In this document: positions 23,195 through 35,935 of the stretch, piece by piece | Layout of the letters: each line of letters opens with the position of its first letter | How positions within the stretch are numbered: the stretch's first letter is position 1 | NCBI GenBank assembly: GCA_012976225.1 | Contig: JAAVVG010000002.1 | Coordinates: 310,001 to 374,000, forward strand | Length of the DNA: 64,000 nucleotides | Direction: 5' to 3' | From: Golubevia sp. BC0850 | Lineage: Eukaryota; Basidiomycota; Exobasidiomycetes; Golubeviales; Golubeviaceae | The notes under the pieces: generated by a model | What the model saw: the letters and a program-made list of their open reading frames with translations, nothing else | Told to the model about the DNA's origin: nothing | The model's database searches: none | Program-made: the position numbers and the translations under genes

Positions 23195-26100
23195 ATGTCC
23201 GTTCCCTCCTCCCCTTCCTCTCAACCATCTTCTCTCACATCTGAGCCAGTCCAAGTCAATCATCCAATTGTGACTGCTCAATCACCACCTTCAACAGCTT
23301 CCTCTCCTTTCTCAAACTCTTCGATTGAACATCAAACTGGTTTATCTGACATTTCCAGTCTCGATGCAGAGGAGCTAGAGGATTACGATATAGTCGAGAG
23401 TAGTATCTTATCAAATCCTGACTCTGAATCTACTTCACACTCAAACCAGATGAATGATACCATTCGTACCAGGTCAGTTCGTTCCAATCTATCAAGAGAG
23501 GGAGCTGATGGCGGTAGATCTCAAGACAGTCAATCAGAAACCAATGAATATCATTCTAGATCCTCTCAAACTGAAGATTCTGCTTCTAGTAATAGTTCAG
23601 AACCTCGTTTCATAGGTTTAGAAGGTTCAACTAGAAGTCAATCTCAGTTGGGACTCAATCACTCTACTCCTAATCAGTCAGGCTATCTACCAACTGCGCA
23701 TTCTTCAACTCAAAGAGACTCTCCTCCTTCAGTTCATTCGAAATATCATTCAAATTCAAGATCAACTGTGGCGTTGGATTCAAATTTGACGTCTGAAGCA
23801 GAATCAGCCACCAGCCTCCCGCCTCTGCATCAATCGCAACTTTCCAGTTACAGTGACCAAGAGGAGTTGGATCCTAATTTGAATTCAAGCTCAAACCTCT
23901 CCTTCCCTGATCCAATGGGACAGTCTTTTCAGGACTCTACCGCTCAACTAGAACAGGAGGAGGTTGAGTTGGAAAATGGAAACGTAGAGATGGGAGTACA
24001 GGCGGATCTGGAGGGTCAAGATAAAGAATGGGAGGCGTCTAATCAACACGAACGTCAAAGGTGAGTACGTCAGTGAGAAACGAGTGATGTCGAGACGGAT
24101 GGGGGCTGGACCCAGTAGGAAAGATCCGAAGTGGAAAAGCATTCCATCCAATGATGTGTGTCGACAACTGGAAGCCCATATCTTACTTCGAAGCAGAACA
24201 GAGATTGAGAAGCATCTCCCCGAAATAAGTTAAACTTTCGAAGCTTGTTACCGACTACTAGCAGCTTCAAAAGTCGCCCATCCTATCCGCATCCGCTTTC
24301 GTCGCCACCTTTCCAACTGCACTTGACTGATCTCTTTCATCCCTCCTATCAACGCATGGCTGTAGAGCCAATCTAGAAGGGGCTGTCAAGTCAAATCCTT
24401 CAAAGCTGCCACTCTCGGAATCCTTCGCCTTCCTCTCCGATCAATCCACTTCTCCTTCTCTGGAGACTCAACATCTTTCACCAACCGTATCACCAAAAGT
24501 TGGGTCGGACGGTTATAGATGCATCTCCAGAGGTGGAAAGGAGAAATCAACTCACAATCGAAACCCTTGGTTAGGACAGAAGAGTGTTGCAAGTCAAGAC
24601 TCTGGATCCACTCGAGCTCATCAAGATGACGGATCAGTCAGAGGATTGGGGTTCGATCCTCTAGGAAATGGGGAAGAACTTCATCTCAGAAGAGAACTGA
24701 ATCAAGAAGAAGCTTCACACGAGGATGGATGGTCAGACGGTTCGATCGAAAAGGAAGTTTACTCAATCCTTCGTACCGAGAGCAGCGGGGAAGAGAAGGG
24801 TTTCTGTCCTTCTCCTGTCAGATCACCTATGACTGACGATCAGGAACTCCACTCTGAATCTGGAGAGTCCTATCTCACTGGAAGTGGAAAAGGCGGTACT
24901 AGAACTCCAGCTTTGATTCGCTCGACGAAGCTCTCAAAATCTGCTGCTGCCGAACCAGACTCCGAGATCAAGGCTCAAGTTCAAGTCGAAGAAGAGGTTC
25001 AACCTGAAACAGAGGCCTCTCATCAACATTTACTCTTTAAAAGAGTTCTCAACAACTCTTCTCTCGCTTCAGCAATGGGCATGGCTGGACCAAGCTCTAT
25101 CCCAGCTTCAACGTCGACCAACCCTTCAGACAAAGATCAAAGCCGGCAACCAATCTGGAAAAAAAGGATTCCTGTCTGGCTGAACAAGTCTCAAGATCCA
25201 GTTCCAGCCTTTTCCTCCTCTAGCACCAGCTCCTCTGCGGATCCAAAGCAACAGAGAGAAAGAGAAAGAGAGACCAGTCCGACTGAGGAAGGAAACAAAC
25301 ACAACGCTGAACACAGCGCTGTTGAATACACTCAATCGATCGACAGAGCTGAAGAGCAAGGACTCAACATCTTCGACCCAATGGCCGGGGCAGGGAAAGC
25401 TTACAGCAGCAAGGGAAAGGAGAGAGACATCGAACTTCAACCCTCATCGAAGGTCTCCGAAGATGCCTCTGCAACCAACAAGTCTCAAGTCAAGACCCCC
25501 GGCTCTGCCTTCAATTCAAGGATTCTCCCCACTCTACCTCCTACCTCCTCAACTCGCTTCGCTGGAAGTCCTAAAGCGAAAGGTTTGTTGGCTCAAGGAC
25601 GTAGACTCGAGCAACGTAAAGAACGTCACAGACAACTGGAGTTCGAGCAAGCTAGAGGATCAAGTTTGAAGTCGAAGCTCAACACCTTCTCATCAAAGAT
25701 GCCTTTCAAGAATGTCGGTTTGGATGCCCTTACTCTCTTGATGACTTTCGGACTTGTTCTCTTCACCTGCTTCGTCATCTGGAATCACAGATCTGGAACC
25801 GGATCCAATACTCCTCCTTCACTTTCCAAACCAAAAACTCTGGTCGAATCGACTTACGCTCCTGCCTCTCTCAGCAGTCACTTCAAGAAGAGACTCAACC
25901 TGAATGAGAGATCCAAGGTCACCTCAGTCGACAAGTTCGCGGAAACCTCTCTCAGCTACGGTTCTTCATCTAAAGCCAAAGCTTTGGCGCTCTTCGAGTC
26001 TACAGCCACTTCGGAATACCTTTCATTCAACAACAATTCCAAGTCAACTTCTTCTGGAAAGATCTCGGGGGCTATCGACCAATCCAAAGAGCTATCGATT

Positions 26101-27216
26101 CATCTCTACGACGACTTCTCCGCTTTCTTGAAAGATGGCTCTGAAAGTGCATCGAAATGGATCTCGTCCAATCGCTCAGCAAAGGAGAAGGCAGCTTCAT
26201 CCTCAAAGGATCCAGGTTTCTCAGAGAAGCTTTCCAACGCCATTTCAAACCTTTCGTCTCTCGTCTCCTCTCACTTTGCAGAGGTCTTCGGTCAATTACT
26301 CGCCTCCGCGCGTAAGGAATGGGAACTCTACGCTGAAGAACTACTTCGTATTTGGAGAATGATAGTAGCTTTGACCAAAGAGTTCGAAACTTTCTCCAGA
26401 CCTTACAGGGTATGGATCTTCTCCCAGAGTAAGAGATTAAGTGAAAACATAGTCGAGAATGGTAGGACTTTAAGCAATGAGATACAGAAATTGGAGCTCA
26501 AAAGTAAGATTCTTCAACAACTGGAAGCTCAAAGGGTCAAGATTCACTACAAGAAGAAGCATTTCCAACAACAAACTCTCAAGACCAAAAGATCCATTCT
26601 CAAAGCTTGTGAACATGAAGTCAAGGAAGAGAGAATCAAGGACTTGAAAGCAGAGGAAGAGAACTTCAAAAGGGAAGTAGGAAAAAGAATTCCCTTGTTC
26701 AAATCATCAGAAGATAACAATCCGAAAACATCTAGATTGAACAGTCATCCAGCCTCAACCTCTTCAACCGGTCAACCTCTAAACGCCAAATTCTTGATCG
26801 ACTCCGATAGAGACCTACTCATCGAATGCATCAAGTCTAGAGCTAGAACTCATCATTCTTCAACTTCTGAAAGAATCGAATCGACTTTTTACAAAGGAGT
26901 AGATGGAGCTTTCTTTATTCGTTCAGGTATCGACGATCTATTCAATAGAGCTGTAAAAGGCGCTAAGACTATCAAATCCAACGCTGAAGATTTGAATCAA
27001 AAAGCTTTGGATTTCGTAGGAGTAAAGGGATCTATGGAGAATTGGAAGAAGAGGCAAGAGCAGAAATCTAATAGATTGCAGGCCAAGATGGATGACATTA
27101 GAAAAAGAAAGAAGGCTCAAGGTAGAAAAGAAAAAGGCGGAAAGGGGAAAGCAAAGAAGGAAACTGGTAGGACTAAAGGCGGAAAGAAGAAGGGCATCAA
27201 GCAACGCTCGAAGTAA
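23195..27216 (+). CDS. Single-pass membrane protein with N-terminal Atg8-interacting-like motif, function unknown
   Basis: Two exons (23195..24060 and 24366..27216) encode 1,238 residues. The first ~735 residues are disordered and rich in Ser, Gln and acidic patches. Near the N-terminus, acidic residues (EELED) precede Y64-D-I-V67, matching the W/F/Y-x-x-L/I/V Atg8-interacting motif. One clear membrane segment lies near 738-760 (LTLLMTFGLVLFTCFVIW). The following ~475 residues are mostly charged helix and coiled coil, ending in a Lys/Arg/Gly-rich tail (KKKGIKQRSK). The plan of N-terminal AIM, one membrane span and helical C-terminus resembles yeast Atg39-type ER or nuclear-envelope phagy receptors, but I recognise no family sequence. 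It could instead be an unrelated ER or nuclear membrane protein. The start is the first ATG after the TC repeat. Confidence 0.8.
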
Positions 27217-28015
27217 TCCGTCTCTCTCTGGTCAAATCTTTTCTCGAATACCTCGCATCCAAGGGGACTCAGCTACTAAGAAAACAATGCTAGACTCTGG
27301 TCCTCTGGAAAGAGATACCAATTTGTACATTCAGTTCAAACCGATCAAGAACTCGAATTCTCTCCAAGTCTTTTCTCTCTACCCCCTTCCCCCAACAAAC
27401 AGAACCCCACCCCTCTAATAATCTTTTTATGATCTGAATATAGCTCACAAATAAACCAACAACAATTCATGTCGACGTGTCAAAGCTTACTTCCTTCCCA
27501 TGACTCATTTCAGAACACCGCTCCGAAATCCACGATTTCTTTGTACTCTTTTCTTCCCTTTCTCGTTATTCATGAAATCTTCATTCAAACCTTCTCATTT
27601 GTTCTTTTAACGTTTCTCATTTTCATCTCAAACACGAATTTTCCTTTGTCCTCTTTCATTCTGTCTCAAATTTTCTAGTCCTCATCTTTGTTCAAAAAGA
27701 CTCTTTAGCTACACTTTTTCGCCTCAGGAATCCATGATTTAGTCATCTGATTTGCTGTCCTCGTTGTGCGACTGAAGCTTGATTTCCAGCAAAGAAATCT
27801 GGCGGTCTGAAGCGCTAAGGTGAGGGATCAGGTCACTCGAAGGTGAATGGAAGACTTGATCGGTTTTCTGTTTTGTGAAGAAAATAAGTAGTGTACAAGA
27901 GGATTTTGAGAATGTGAGGCAGCTAGAATTTGATGAACACAGAAGGGAAAGGTATTCGTGGGTTGAGAGTGGAAGAAGAGCAGGCGAAGAGGAAAGTTGA
28001 GGCTTTTGACTCATC
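27217..28015. other. Convergent intergenic region before SEC22
   Basis: A 799-bp region with the 3' ends of two genes. It is T-rich at 27470-27720. The open frame 27739-28014 on the minus strand overlaps the SEC22 tail and looks incidental. No gene was recognised. Confidence 0.45.
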
Positions 28016-29357
28016 CTAGAAGACCTTCCAATAAATGATAAGCAGGAACAAGAAGCCTAATGCTCCAACTCTGTTGCATTTTGAAGGGAAGATAGAAAAC
28101 TTTGTGAGAAGACGTGTGGAAGAAATTGGGAAAGAGGAAAGTTGGAGTAACTCACGGAGCCCATTTCCTATAAAGAGCATCTAAATTGATCTGACGCGCA
28201 GCGCGACGATACTTCAAAGATTCATCTCTGAGTGATGAGGACATTGTGGACATCTCTGGGGAAGAAGGGAGATCCGCAAGGAAGGGCGAGGTCAATGACA
28301 AGTACCTCACGTATGCAAACGCAAAGTTCGAAAGGGACAGGTAATTGCATTCGTTCATAAACTCACGATCTAAGCTATCTCCTCTCCAAAGTAAATCCTC
28401 CATGTTCTTGGTCATGATTCGAGTGACATCTTGTAAATCTTCGTTTAATCTGTCTAGATTCGACCCTCCAGCTCCTCCGGCTGCTTCTGAGTGTGCTTGA
28501 GCTGTGCGAGTATCTGCGTACAGTCTTTTTGTGCGTTGCATGAATGTATCTGTTAAAAAGGAGAATGGAAGCGAGGTTTAGATTGGCTGGAGCGACGAGG
28601 TGGCTGGAAGCGAGGAGGTGGAAGGTCTCCTCTCTCTTCAAATTCTCCAAGTTCCATCTAGGTTCTGTTCCCTCAGATTCAAGATCTCTATTTCTTTTTA
28701 ATAGATCGACTCTGCAATGACCTGACTTGCCCGAGGAGCGTCTCCCAATCTATCCACCTCAAGCCCTTGCTCTCTTCTCACGCCTGGCGCATCTACTTCG
28801 TCGAACGCAGCCTAAGTCGGAGGCATACAACCTCGAAAATTTAGCTTCAATCGCAATCACCCATCTATGATGACTCACCAAAGCCGACAAAGGCATAAGG
28901 CCTCAAGCTTCTACCTCCCACCTGATTTCCATAACTCCTCTCGAACTCCTTTGAGAGCTCGTCTAGATAAGAGAAAGCGAGTTTCCTAGGATAAGATTTA
29001 TCAGCGATAGTGAGATATACGACTGAATCTGATTGAGCTGGGGGAGGAGAGATCAGGTAGCTGGAGAGAGAGAGAGGGAGGAAGGATGATTGTGCAGGAA
29101 GGTGAGCACACACAAGAAGCGTCTTGGTCTTGCTAGAGTAGAACAGGTTGGATACAAGAGGAGATTGATACTAACTGTAAAGTGAATTTTCCACTTTCTA
29201 TTGAGCAAACATGCTGGGCTTGAGGGTTTAATCTTCTGAAAATCAGTTTGGCTTGCTGTTTCACTTCTGAAAGGTTTGTCTCTGTTTGACTATCATCTAC
29301 ACTTTGAGCTAAAGGTAAAGCATCTGATACTCGTGCTATTTGAGTCGATAGAACCAT
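28016..29357 (-). CDS. SEC22: Sec22 R-SNARE (vesicle trafficking)
   Basis: R-SNARE of ER-Golgi transport vesicles, acting in anterograde and retrograde fusion. Five exons on the minus strand: 29357..29176, 29060..28879, 28549..28367, 28255..28156 and 28070..28016. They give 233 residues (yeast and human about 214). The longin domain begins MVLSTQIARVSD, with DKSYPRKLAFSYL inside it. The SNARE helix contains LNEDLQDVTRIM and LLWRGDSL, whose Arg is the zero-layer residue. A C-terminal membrane anchor (ALGFLFLLIIYW) is encoded by the last 55-nt exon. A short Gly-Ala-rich insert (GGAGGS) sits between the longin domain and SNARE motif and accounts for part of the extra length. Intron 1 uses a GTTAGT donor; the others use GTGAGT. 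A second gene lies upstream on the same strand. Confidence 0.95.
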
Positions 29358-29579
29358 ATTAGGGAGTTGATCTGAGGAGGTTCTCAAAGATGTTGTCGTC
29401 GCTGGCGAGGAGTTGTGAATTGTGATAATCTGATTCAAGTCGCCAAACGCCACGGGTATTCAATTTCCATCTTCAAACTGAAAGGCATTTCATTAATAGA
29501 TAGAGTTACAATAGAATTGATCAAGATACAGAACATAAACGAACGAAAAATTACACAGGAACCATGATATCATCCCTCT

Positions 29580-31596
29580 CTAATAGTAGTTCGCCACTCC
29601 TCCTACGATGCTACCTCCTCCAGGCTTTCTGAACCTATCCAATTCCTTATCCGCCTCTAACATCTCCAGCCTCTCCAAGTCTTCCAACACGCTTAACAGC
29701 CTGGCAGCGTTGATTCTGATCTCCTCACAATGAAACGTCAGACTGGTTTTCGACTGAGAAAGCTCCTCTCGATGGGACAGCGGGAAACCATAACCATATC
29801 CATAAGGAACTCCAGAATTCCCATAAGAATAGGAAGAAGAAGCGAACCCAGAGTCGTAAGACGAGAAAGAAGACGGAATCTTTTCTCGAGCGATTGGATG
29901 AGGTTGAATTTGCAAAACGCAAGAGTCGTCGAATTCCAAAATTCTCGAAATTGGAGTTGGTAAACTACTTTTAGTCTTCTCCTCCGTCTTGTGCTTAGAT
30001 TCCTTAGACTTGGAGTTTGGGATTTCAACTGCGTTGTCGACTTGCTCTTCGTTTAAAGGATCGACTAAATGCCACTCTCTGTAAATCCTATCTAATCCTT
30101 CAACGACTTTCTTTTCCCATCTCATTCCACCTCTGATTGCACTTGACGTTCCAAGGCGAATGGCACGCTCTGTTCCAAATCCTCCAAATCTTGGCATGAA
30201 GGAGAATTGAGTAGATAAAGATTGCGAGGGAGTAGAAAGAGAAGAATGATTGGAACTCATTGAATATTGAGTTGAGGAATGAGGTTTGTGGATCGTTAAG
30301 TTGAGGATCCAAGTCTCAAATGAATCGAGTGGACTGGGTGCGAGGATTGCAAGAAGGGATGGTCATCAACTTTTGGGCTCAGTTCTCCGAAGACGCACAG
30401 AGAATACTCACTCGAGCTCAAACTTGTAAGTGGGTTTCATTGGAGTCTTTCTTCTCTTTAGGTGCTCTTGTTCCTGAGAGAGAGAAGAAGTGACAGGTCC
30501 AGCCCAATCGTAGGCATGAAGCGGTTGGTTGATGTTGTCACTGTTTCCACCCCTTTCTTCTTCAGAATCTCCAGATGAAGCATCTTCTTCAGCTTCCTTC
30601 TCAGAATAGTCCACGTCCATTCCATCTTGGTCATCCGGAACGAGCTGGGCGGTATCGCTTGTGGACGTGAATGGGTTGGAGACGGAAGTAAACAATCTGG
30701 AAGTATCATTTGAAGATGAAGTTGAAGGTTGACCAGTTGAATTACTTGGAGGTTTATTTCCAGAAATTGGAGTTCTTCTCATTTGATCTCTGCCCCTCTC
30801 TTTCCTTCTTGGAGTTGAAACTCCAGGTCCAGCTCCTTCCATTCCACCTTCGATTTCGGATTCAAAGACACTTGAGCTATGTTCTCTTTCACCCATCCTG
30901 TCGCGATAGGCCATGAAATCCATGATTCCGCGAACGGGGTCGAAGCCCCCTTGAGGAGCGTCGAAAGCATTGATGCTGATAGATGAAAGTTCTCCTCCGA
31001 GGGCAGGAGCGGGAGGCAGTAAGAATGAGAAATGTGCGACCGTGCTACCAGATTTTGAATCGCTCCCTACTTGATTTGATTGAGATTGAGAGAAATGTGA
31101 GAAGTGAAGCAGATGCTTCGCTGTCATCGTATCGATTGGGCGGCAAGCTGAGAACTGATAGAGGGAGATAAGGTGGAGAAGAGTGATAAGCACTCATGCT
31201 TTCCTCGGACAGCTTCCCGCCCTCTGAGAGTGCCAAAATTCTTGGTCACTAACTCTTCTCATTCATTATTCATTCAATACACCCGGGAGAAATTGGGAGC
31301 CACCATCTTTTGTTACTGTTACTCACTACCAATCTGCTCCTCTCACTTCTGGACCCTCTAGCGTCCCTCTTCGCCGTGCCATCGAGATGATTCCAGACTC
31401 TTCTCTTGACATGACCATCCACTAAGCCTTTCCAATGAGAATTGACGCCTCCAAATCCCCTGACGAGGTTCCTAGCGTGAGCAAAGGACAAGAGGTAACT
31501 TTGGAGATCGTCGGGAAGACCCTCGAGATTGAGATTTTGGACGTCTGCAGGTCTGCCAGAGACGGCAGGTTGAGATGATGATGAATCGGAGTCCAT
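29580..31596 (-). CDS. F-box-like protein, substrate and pathway unknown
   Basis: Three exons on the minus strand: 31596..31327, 31154..30412 and 30333..29580. They give 588 residues. Near residues 24-65 is an F-box-like stretch with the expected pattern: LPDDLQSYLLSF, then a VNSHW block followed by KGLV. If real, this would bind Skp1 and make the protein an SCF adaptor. The middle is disordered and acidic, with a run around VDYSEKEAEED. The C-terminal ~200 residues hold the most ordered-looking parts (WEKKVVEGLDRIYREW; RINAARLLSVLEDLE). Exon 2/3 phase agreement is good. The exon 1/2 junction is less secure: donor 31347 with acceptor at 31147 would also stay in frame. No substrate-binding repeat was recognised. 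Confidence 0.65.
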
Positions 31597-32131
31597 CTGT
31601 CTTGAAGTTGGAAGATGGGGGGAAGAAGAGAGGGGTTCTGTTTAGGACTCAATTATTGCAGTGTGGGTTTGTTCTCAGTTTGTCAAAGGAAAACAATCTT
31701 GATTAGAGATCAGGAGTAGTTGAAGATGCCCATTCGTCAGTCTAATTTGGCGATTTGATCACGAGTAGAGAAAAGATGGTGATGCTTCTAAGGCAGAGAG
31801 TATAAGGGTTTTGTAGATTGTTGCTATAGTCTTGCTCAAGCATCACGCCTCTGTCTTCCCATCCTCACTCCGTCTACTCCTAGGCTGGGCAAAGATTGAA
31901 TCAGGAGAAGGAATTGGAAATCCAAGGTGAGTGCGACCTCCTTAAAGATCTGAGCGCTGAACTCTGAACACTCTGTTCTCGGAACGTCTCTTAAACGTCC
32001 CTCGATTATTTGCCACGGTTCTAGATCCTATCCTTCTCTTTGTTCGCCTTTCCTATCCTCCCTCAAGTCTCAAACTCGTCCAGCATTCGTTATTAACGTA
32101 TCAACCTCATCATAGTCCCAACTCTACTCAG
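31597..32131. promoter_or_regulatory. Divergent region between two F-box-like genes
   Basis: A 535-bp region upstream of both F-box-like loci. No convincing first exon for the plus-strand locus could be placed here. A possible short one with ATG at 31773 before a GTATAA donor is too weak to annotate. Confidence 0.4.
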
Positions 32132-34462
32132 TCACTCCTTCAAGACCCAATCCTTCTAGTTCCCAGAGAGGTCTTCCTCCAGATCTTCAAATTCTCATCC
32201 TCAGACGAGATCATCAGGTCCGCCTTAACGAGCCACGATTGGAGGAACGTGATCCAATCAGAACCTTCGTTCTTCACGGCGTTAGTATCGAATTGTGGTT
32301 CGGTTGGTGGCGATGGGAGTCAAAGAAAGGTACGAGGAGAGATGAACAACTTGTTAAAACGACTCAATGGAAGCTCGAGATTAAGCAAGGAGAGGTTAAG
32401 AAGCGTCGATCTAGACCTTTGTACTTTCAGAGAAGATATGGAAGAACTTCAACAGAGCTGGGAAACGACAACAATCTCGACGGTCTTTCTCAGCTTTTCT
32501 TTTCACACGCTTCAAGAATTAGCTCTTGAACTTCCATATCTTCAACAAATCCCCCATCAACTTACTGCCTTTGTTCAACATTTGAATCTTTTTAATGTTC
32601 TCACAAAGGTTAAGATTACAGCGGAGTGTGGAATTGATTTGAAGTCTGGATTCCCGAGCTCGAGATCTTTTGAACTCATTGATGGGTGCGGCGTTGAGAT
32701 GTTCTCTGGTACATATAGTGGACCTTTTCAATTACTCTAAGAGATTGAGTGGTGTCTAACTTGAAGAATGTGTCCTTTGAAATGTTCGGGGGCTCGGGCC
32801 TCAAGCTTGATCAATCGTTCTTGGAGTGGATTGGGAACAAGTTAAAAAGGTTTGCAATCAGTTATCATCAAACCCAAATTCCAGTCCCTCTGGACCAAAC
32901 TGTTTTCCATTCTACTCTCAACTCGTCAAGCTCTTCCCTGAAAGTTATCTCTCTCTGTAACACGTACTTAGCCCCTCTAATACCGCAAGCTCATCTCAAT
33001 ATTTCACACCTTCCCCTGGTCAAAGAGGTGAAGGTCTCCGGGAACCTACAAATGGTTAACTTTTCCACTGGTATCCAATACAGATCCTTAAAAACATTAT
33101 CTCTCTACACAATTGAACGCAGCAAAAGTGATCAAATCAAATATGTAAATATTCAACAGATAGTCAAGTCATGCAAGGCTCTTTGGTGGGTTGAGGTTGG
33201 GGTCGAGACATCAGAACTCAGCGACACCAAGGTTGAAGGGGAGCCAGCGCAGGAAGAAGAGGATCGAAAAATCTTCGCAGCTCCAGCTCTGCATGGTCTC
33301 AACTTTAACTTAGAAGATGAGATCATATCCAAGTTCTACGCTCCTATAGATACTCCTAAACTGAAATCTGCCAGTGTGCCTACTGCTTCAAGTCTTTCTC
33401 CATCACTCTTTTCCTTAAAGAAATTTAAGTAGCCATTCTGGAGTAACCAGGTTTCAATTTCGAGTCAACGAACAAAGAATGGCATGACGAATGAGTCAAA
33501 GAGTAAGTCCCAAATCCATTCAAGCGGCTTGGAAGCCTTGTTTCCACTCGCTTCACAAACATTCACTGACAAGTTTCTCCGTTTCTCTCTTGAAAATGTT
33601 TATTCTAAAAGTAGGATTTTGTGAGTGCTTACAGGCAGTCAGCTTGAATCCTGGGAATCGTTCAAAAACTTGGAGATCTTTCCTCCTTTGCTCTTTACTC
33701 CAAACGAGCTACTCTTTTCAACATCTCGGAAGATAAAGGCACTATTGCAAAAGTGCTTCGAGGCTCATCGGGCGAGGGCGTGAACATCGATTTTTATCTC
33801 GAGAAGTTCAACGTCTTCGTTCTTGACGCGGTCACCTCTGAGAAACTCACTTTGGAGGTGGATTGTTCCTATAGTATCAAGAGAAGTAAGTCGAGTTCCA
33901 AGGCTTGCCTCAGGATCTTTTCCTTTAGTGGTGCCTGACCTTTTCCCTTCCTTCTTTCGCAGTCAAAAGCATGATCCAGTCTAAACTTCTCATACCCATA
34001 GCTTCTTTGACAGTCGATCTTCACGGAAAACACCTATTGGATTCAGATACGCTTCTTGCTCGAAAGATAGGAGAGGAGTCGTTTCTAGGTTTGACTTACG
34101 ACAGCAAAACCGGAAGAATCCCTTCCTTTACTATTGAAGTCCATGGCTTTATGGAGGGTGTGGCAGCTAAACGATCCTTTATAGTCAGCTCGATTACCAA
34201 GATGTCCGAGTTGAGAACAGCTGTTGGGAAGGAATACAATCTGAAAGAAGAGGACTTCTTTTTGATCCTCTGTGGGAGCAGACTATCACTCGACGGAACA
34301 GTGGAAGACGAAGACTTGATGGAAGGCGACATACTTCAACTCATACTACATCAGAGAGGTTGTGCCTGTGGATGTGGAGGAAAATGGATTTCTGCAAGCG
34401 GTAAGGAAGCTTTGGGAAGTAGAGATCCGTTTGACGTTTCATTTCCGACCTGGTCGAGCTGA
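32132..34462 (+). pseudogene. F-box / ubiquitin-like domain locus, possibly decaying or with unresolved introns
   Basis: Coding character runs across 2.3 kb but I could not build an intact gene. The frame open from 32132 starts with an F-box-like block (LLVPREVFLQIF, then SHDWRNVI). A leucine-rich region follows in a second open block (32750-33429). After an intron at 33886-33962 (GTAAGT), the last block ends in a ubiquitin-like fold: SITKMSELRTAVG, ...FFLILCGSRLSLDGT, ...DILQLILHQRGC, echoing the end of ubiquitin. A 21-residue cysteine-bearing tail in CACGCGGK style follows it. Problems: no ATG is found for the F-box block. Joining blocks one and two needs a 41-nt intron. A TAG at 33430 interrupts a frame that continues to a good GTAAGT donor at 33503. 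The frame that fits 33634-33780 is not the frame of the next block. Either the gene is degenerate or introns were missed. Confidence 0.5.
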
Positions 34463-35935
34463 GCTCCCCTAATTTGTACTTGTCACTTCTATCGTTCTCT
34501 TTCATTCCTAAACTCTGACAGTATCACAATCACGTCGGCGTGAACAGCTCGAGGAAAGCGTGGCAAATGTGTGGCGACGGTATCCGCCTTGTTGGACAGG
34601 GAATCGAGCACTTCAAAGGAATTTTTCAAGCTGTCTGCAAGCGTTAGGAATGATGCACACGACGTCCAAATTTGCTCTTCTAAAGCCTGAAGCCTGAAGC
34701 CTGAAGTTCGAAATTTGTTATTCTCTATCGCCTTATGGACCCTCGATCCTGTTTCTCGATCACATGCTTCTCAACATTCCTCTTTCCCAATAGCGGTACT
34801 TTGACCTCCAATTTCCTCAGTTTGGGGATTATTTGATTGCTCTACATATGTATCCATAGATCGAAAATTGGAAAGATCGCCCGCCTGCTGCACTTCACCG
34901 CGTTCACTCATTTCAATCGAAGAAAGTTCAAATCAGTATGTCATTTCCAAAGATAGAGGTTTCCACCAACACAGAGAGACAGAGAAAGAGAAGGAGAAAA
35001 GACGGGTTACAACAAAGGAAGGCTATCTCGGAGTGGGGATGAAGTTGAGGGATGTTGCGCGCCTGGGCATTTAAAAGAGCAATTTCGAAAAAGGTCACGT
35101 AAGAAGAACGTTATAAGAGAAGAAGATAAAAAAAAGAGAGAGAAAGAGGTTTCCTAATTTAAAAATACAGTTCGTTAAAGAGAGAGGGACTTTTGTTTCT
35201 CCGTGGGTTTGAGTTCCTTTGTTTTATCATTTTTTTTTGTTGTTGCTGGACTGTGAAAGAATCTTTTTTCGATCGTTGGAGAGGAGAGACGGAGAAGTTT
35301 ATTAAGAGAAAGAGAGAGAAGGGACAGGAGAAGGGAGAAGTTGATTTATGAAGAGACGTTTGCGGTTTAAAGATAAGTTTGCTTGCAGTTTGTATGAGAG
35401 TTTGAAATGAGTCTGATTCCGTGAGAAAGTGGGAATCCATTTACTGGAGATACCTTGAGAAGAAGGAGAAATTCGAGTTGAAAAAACTGTAAGTCTAGTT
35501 AGACGTTGTGGACCGTCTTCGAAGAGGGTTTTAATTTTCATGCTATTGGATGACGATGAAGTTGAGTTATTGATGTTGTCCTTGAAGGGATGAGTGGACT
35601 TGACTTTGACGATGAACGGGTGGGCGATGAGTCATGAGTTGAGATGAAGGGACTGGAAAGGATGAGCTGAGATTTACTTTTAAATTGGACTTGTGTTGGA
35701 AGCGGATCTCTAATTTCCAGGGCAAATGGATGGGCTTGAACGGTTGAGTTTGAAAGTAACCTTTGTGGAAGTAGTGAGTTGTTTTTGGGATTTGTAGGGG
35801 CAGATTAGACTTGAAAGAGATGTTTTCGTTATTATGAAGGTACTGAACGGGAATATTGACCTCTCACGTCGAGTCTCAAACTACATCTTTCGATGATAGT
35901 CGTGACGAGTGAAGGAGGTTGTAATTGGATTGAGT
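34463..35935. other. Gene-poor convergent region
   Basis: About 1.5 kb without a recognisable gene. It includes a small tandem repeat (three copies of a CCTGAAG-type heptamer at about 34685-34706) and a purine-rich tract (35110-35350). Open frames are short and show no family resemblance. Confidence 0.5.

Noticed and set aside
34684-34706. Triple CCTGAAG tandem repeat as a functional element
   Set aside because: Only three copies, no symmetry and no nearby gene start; treated as simple sequence.
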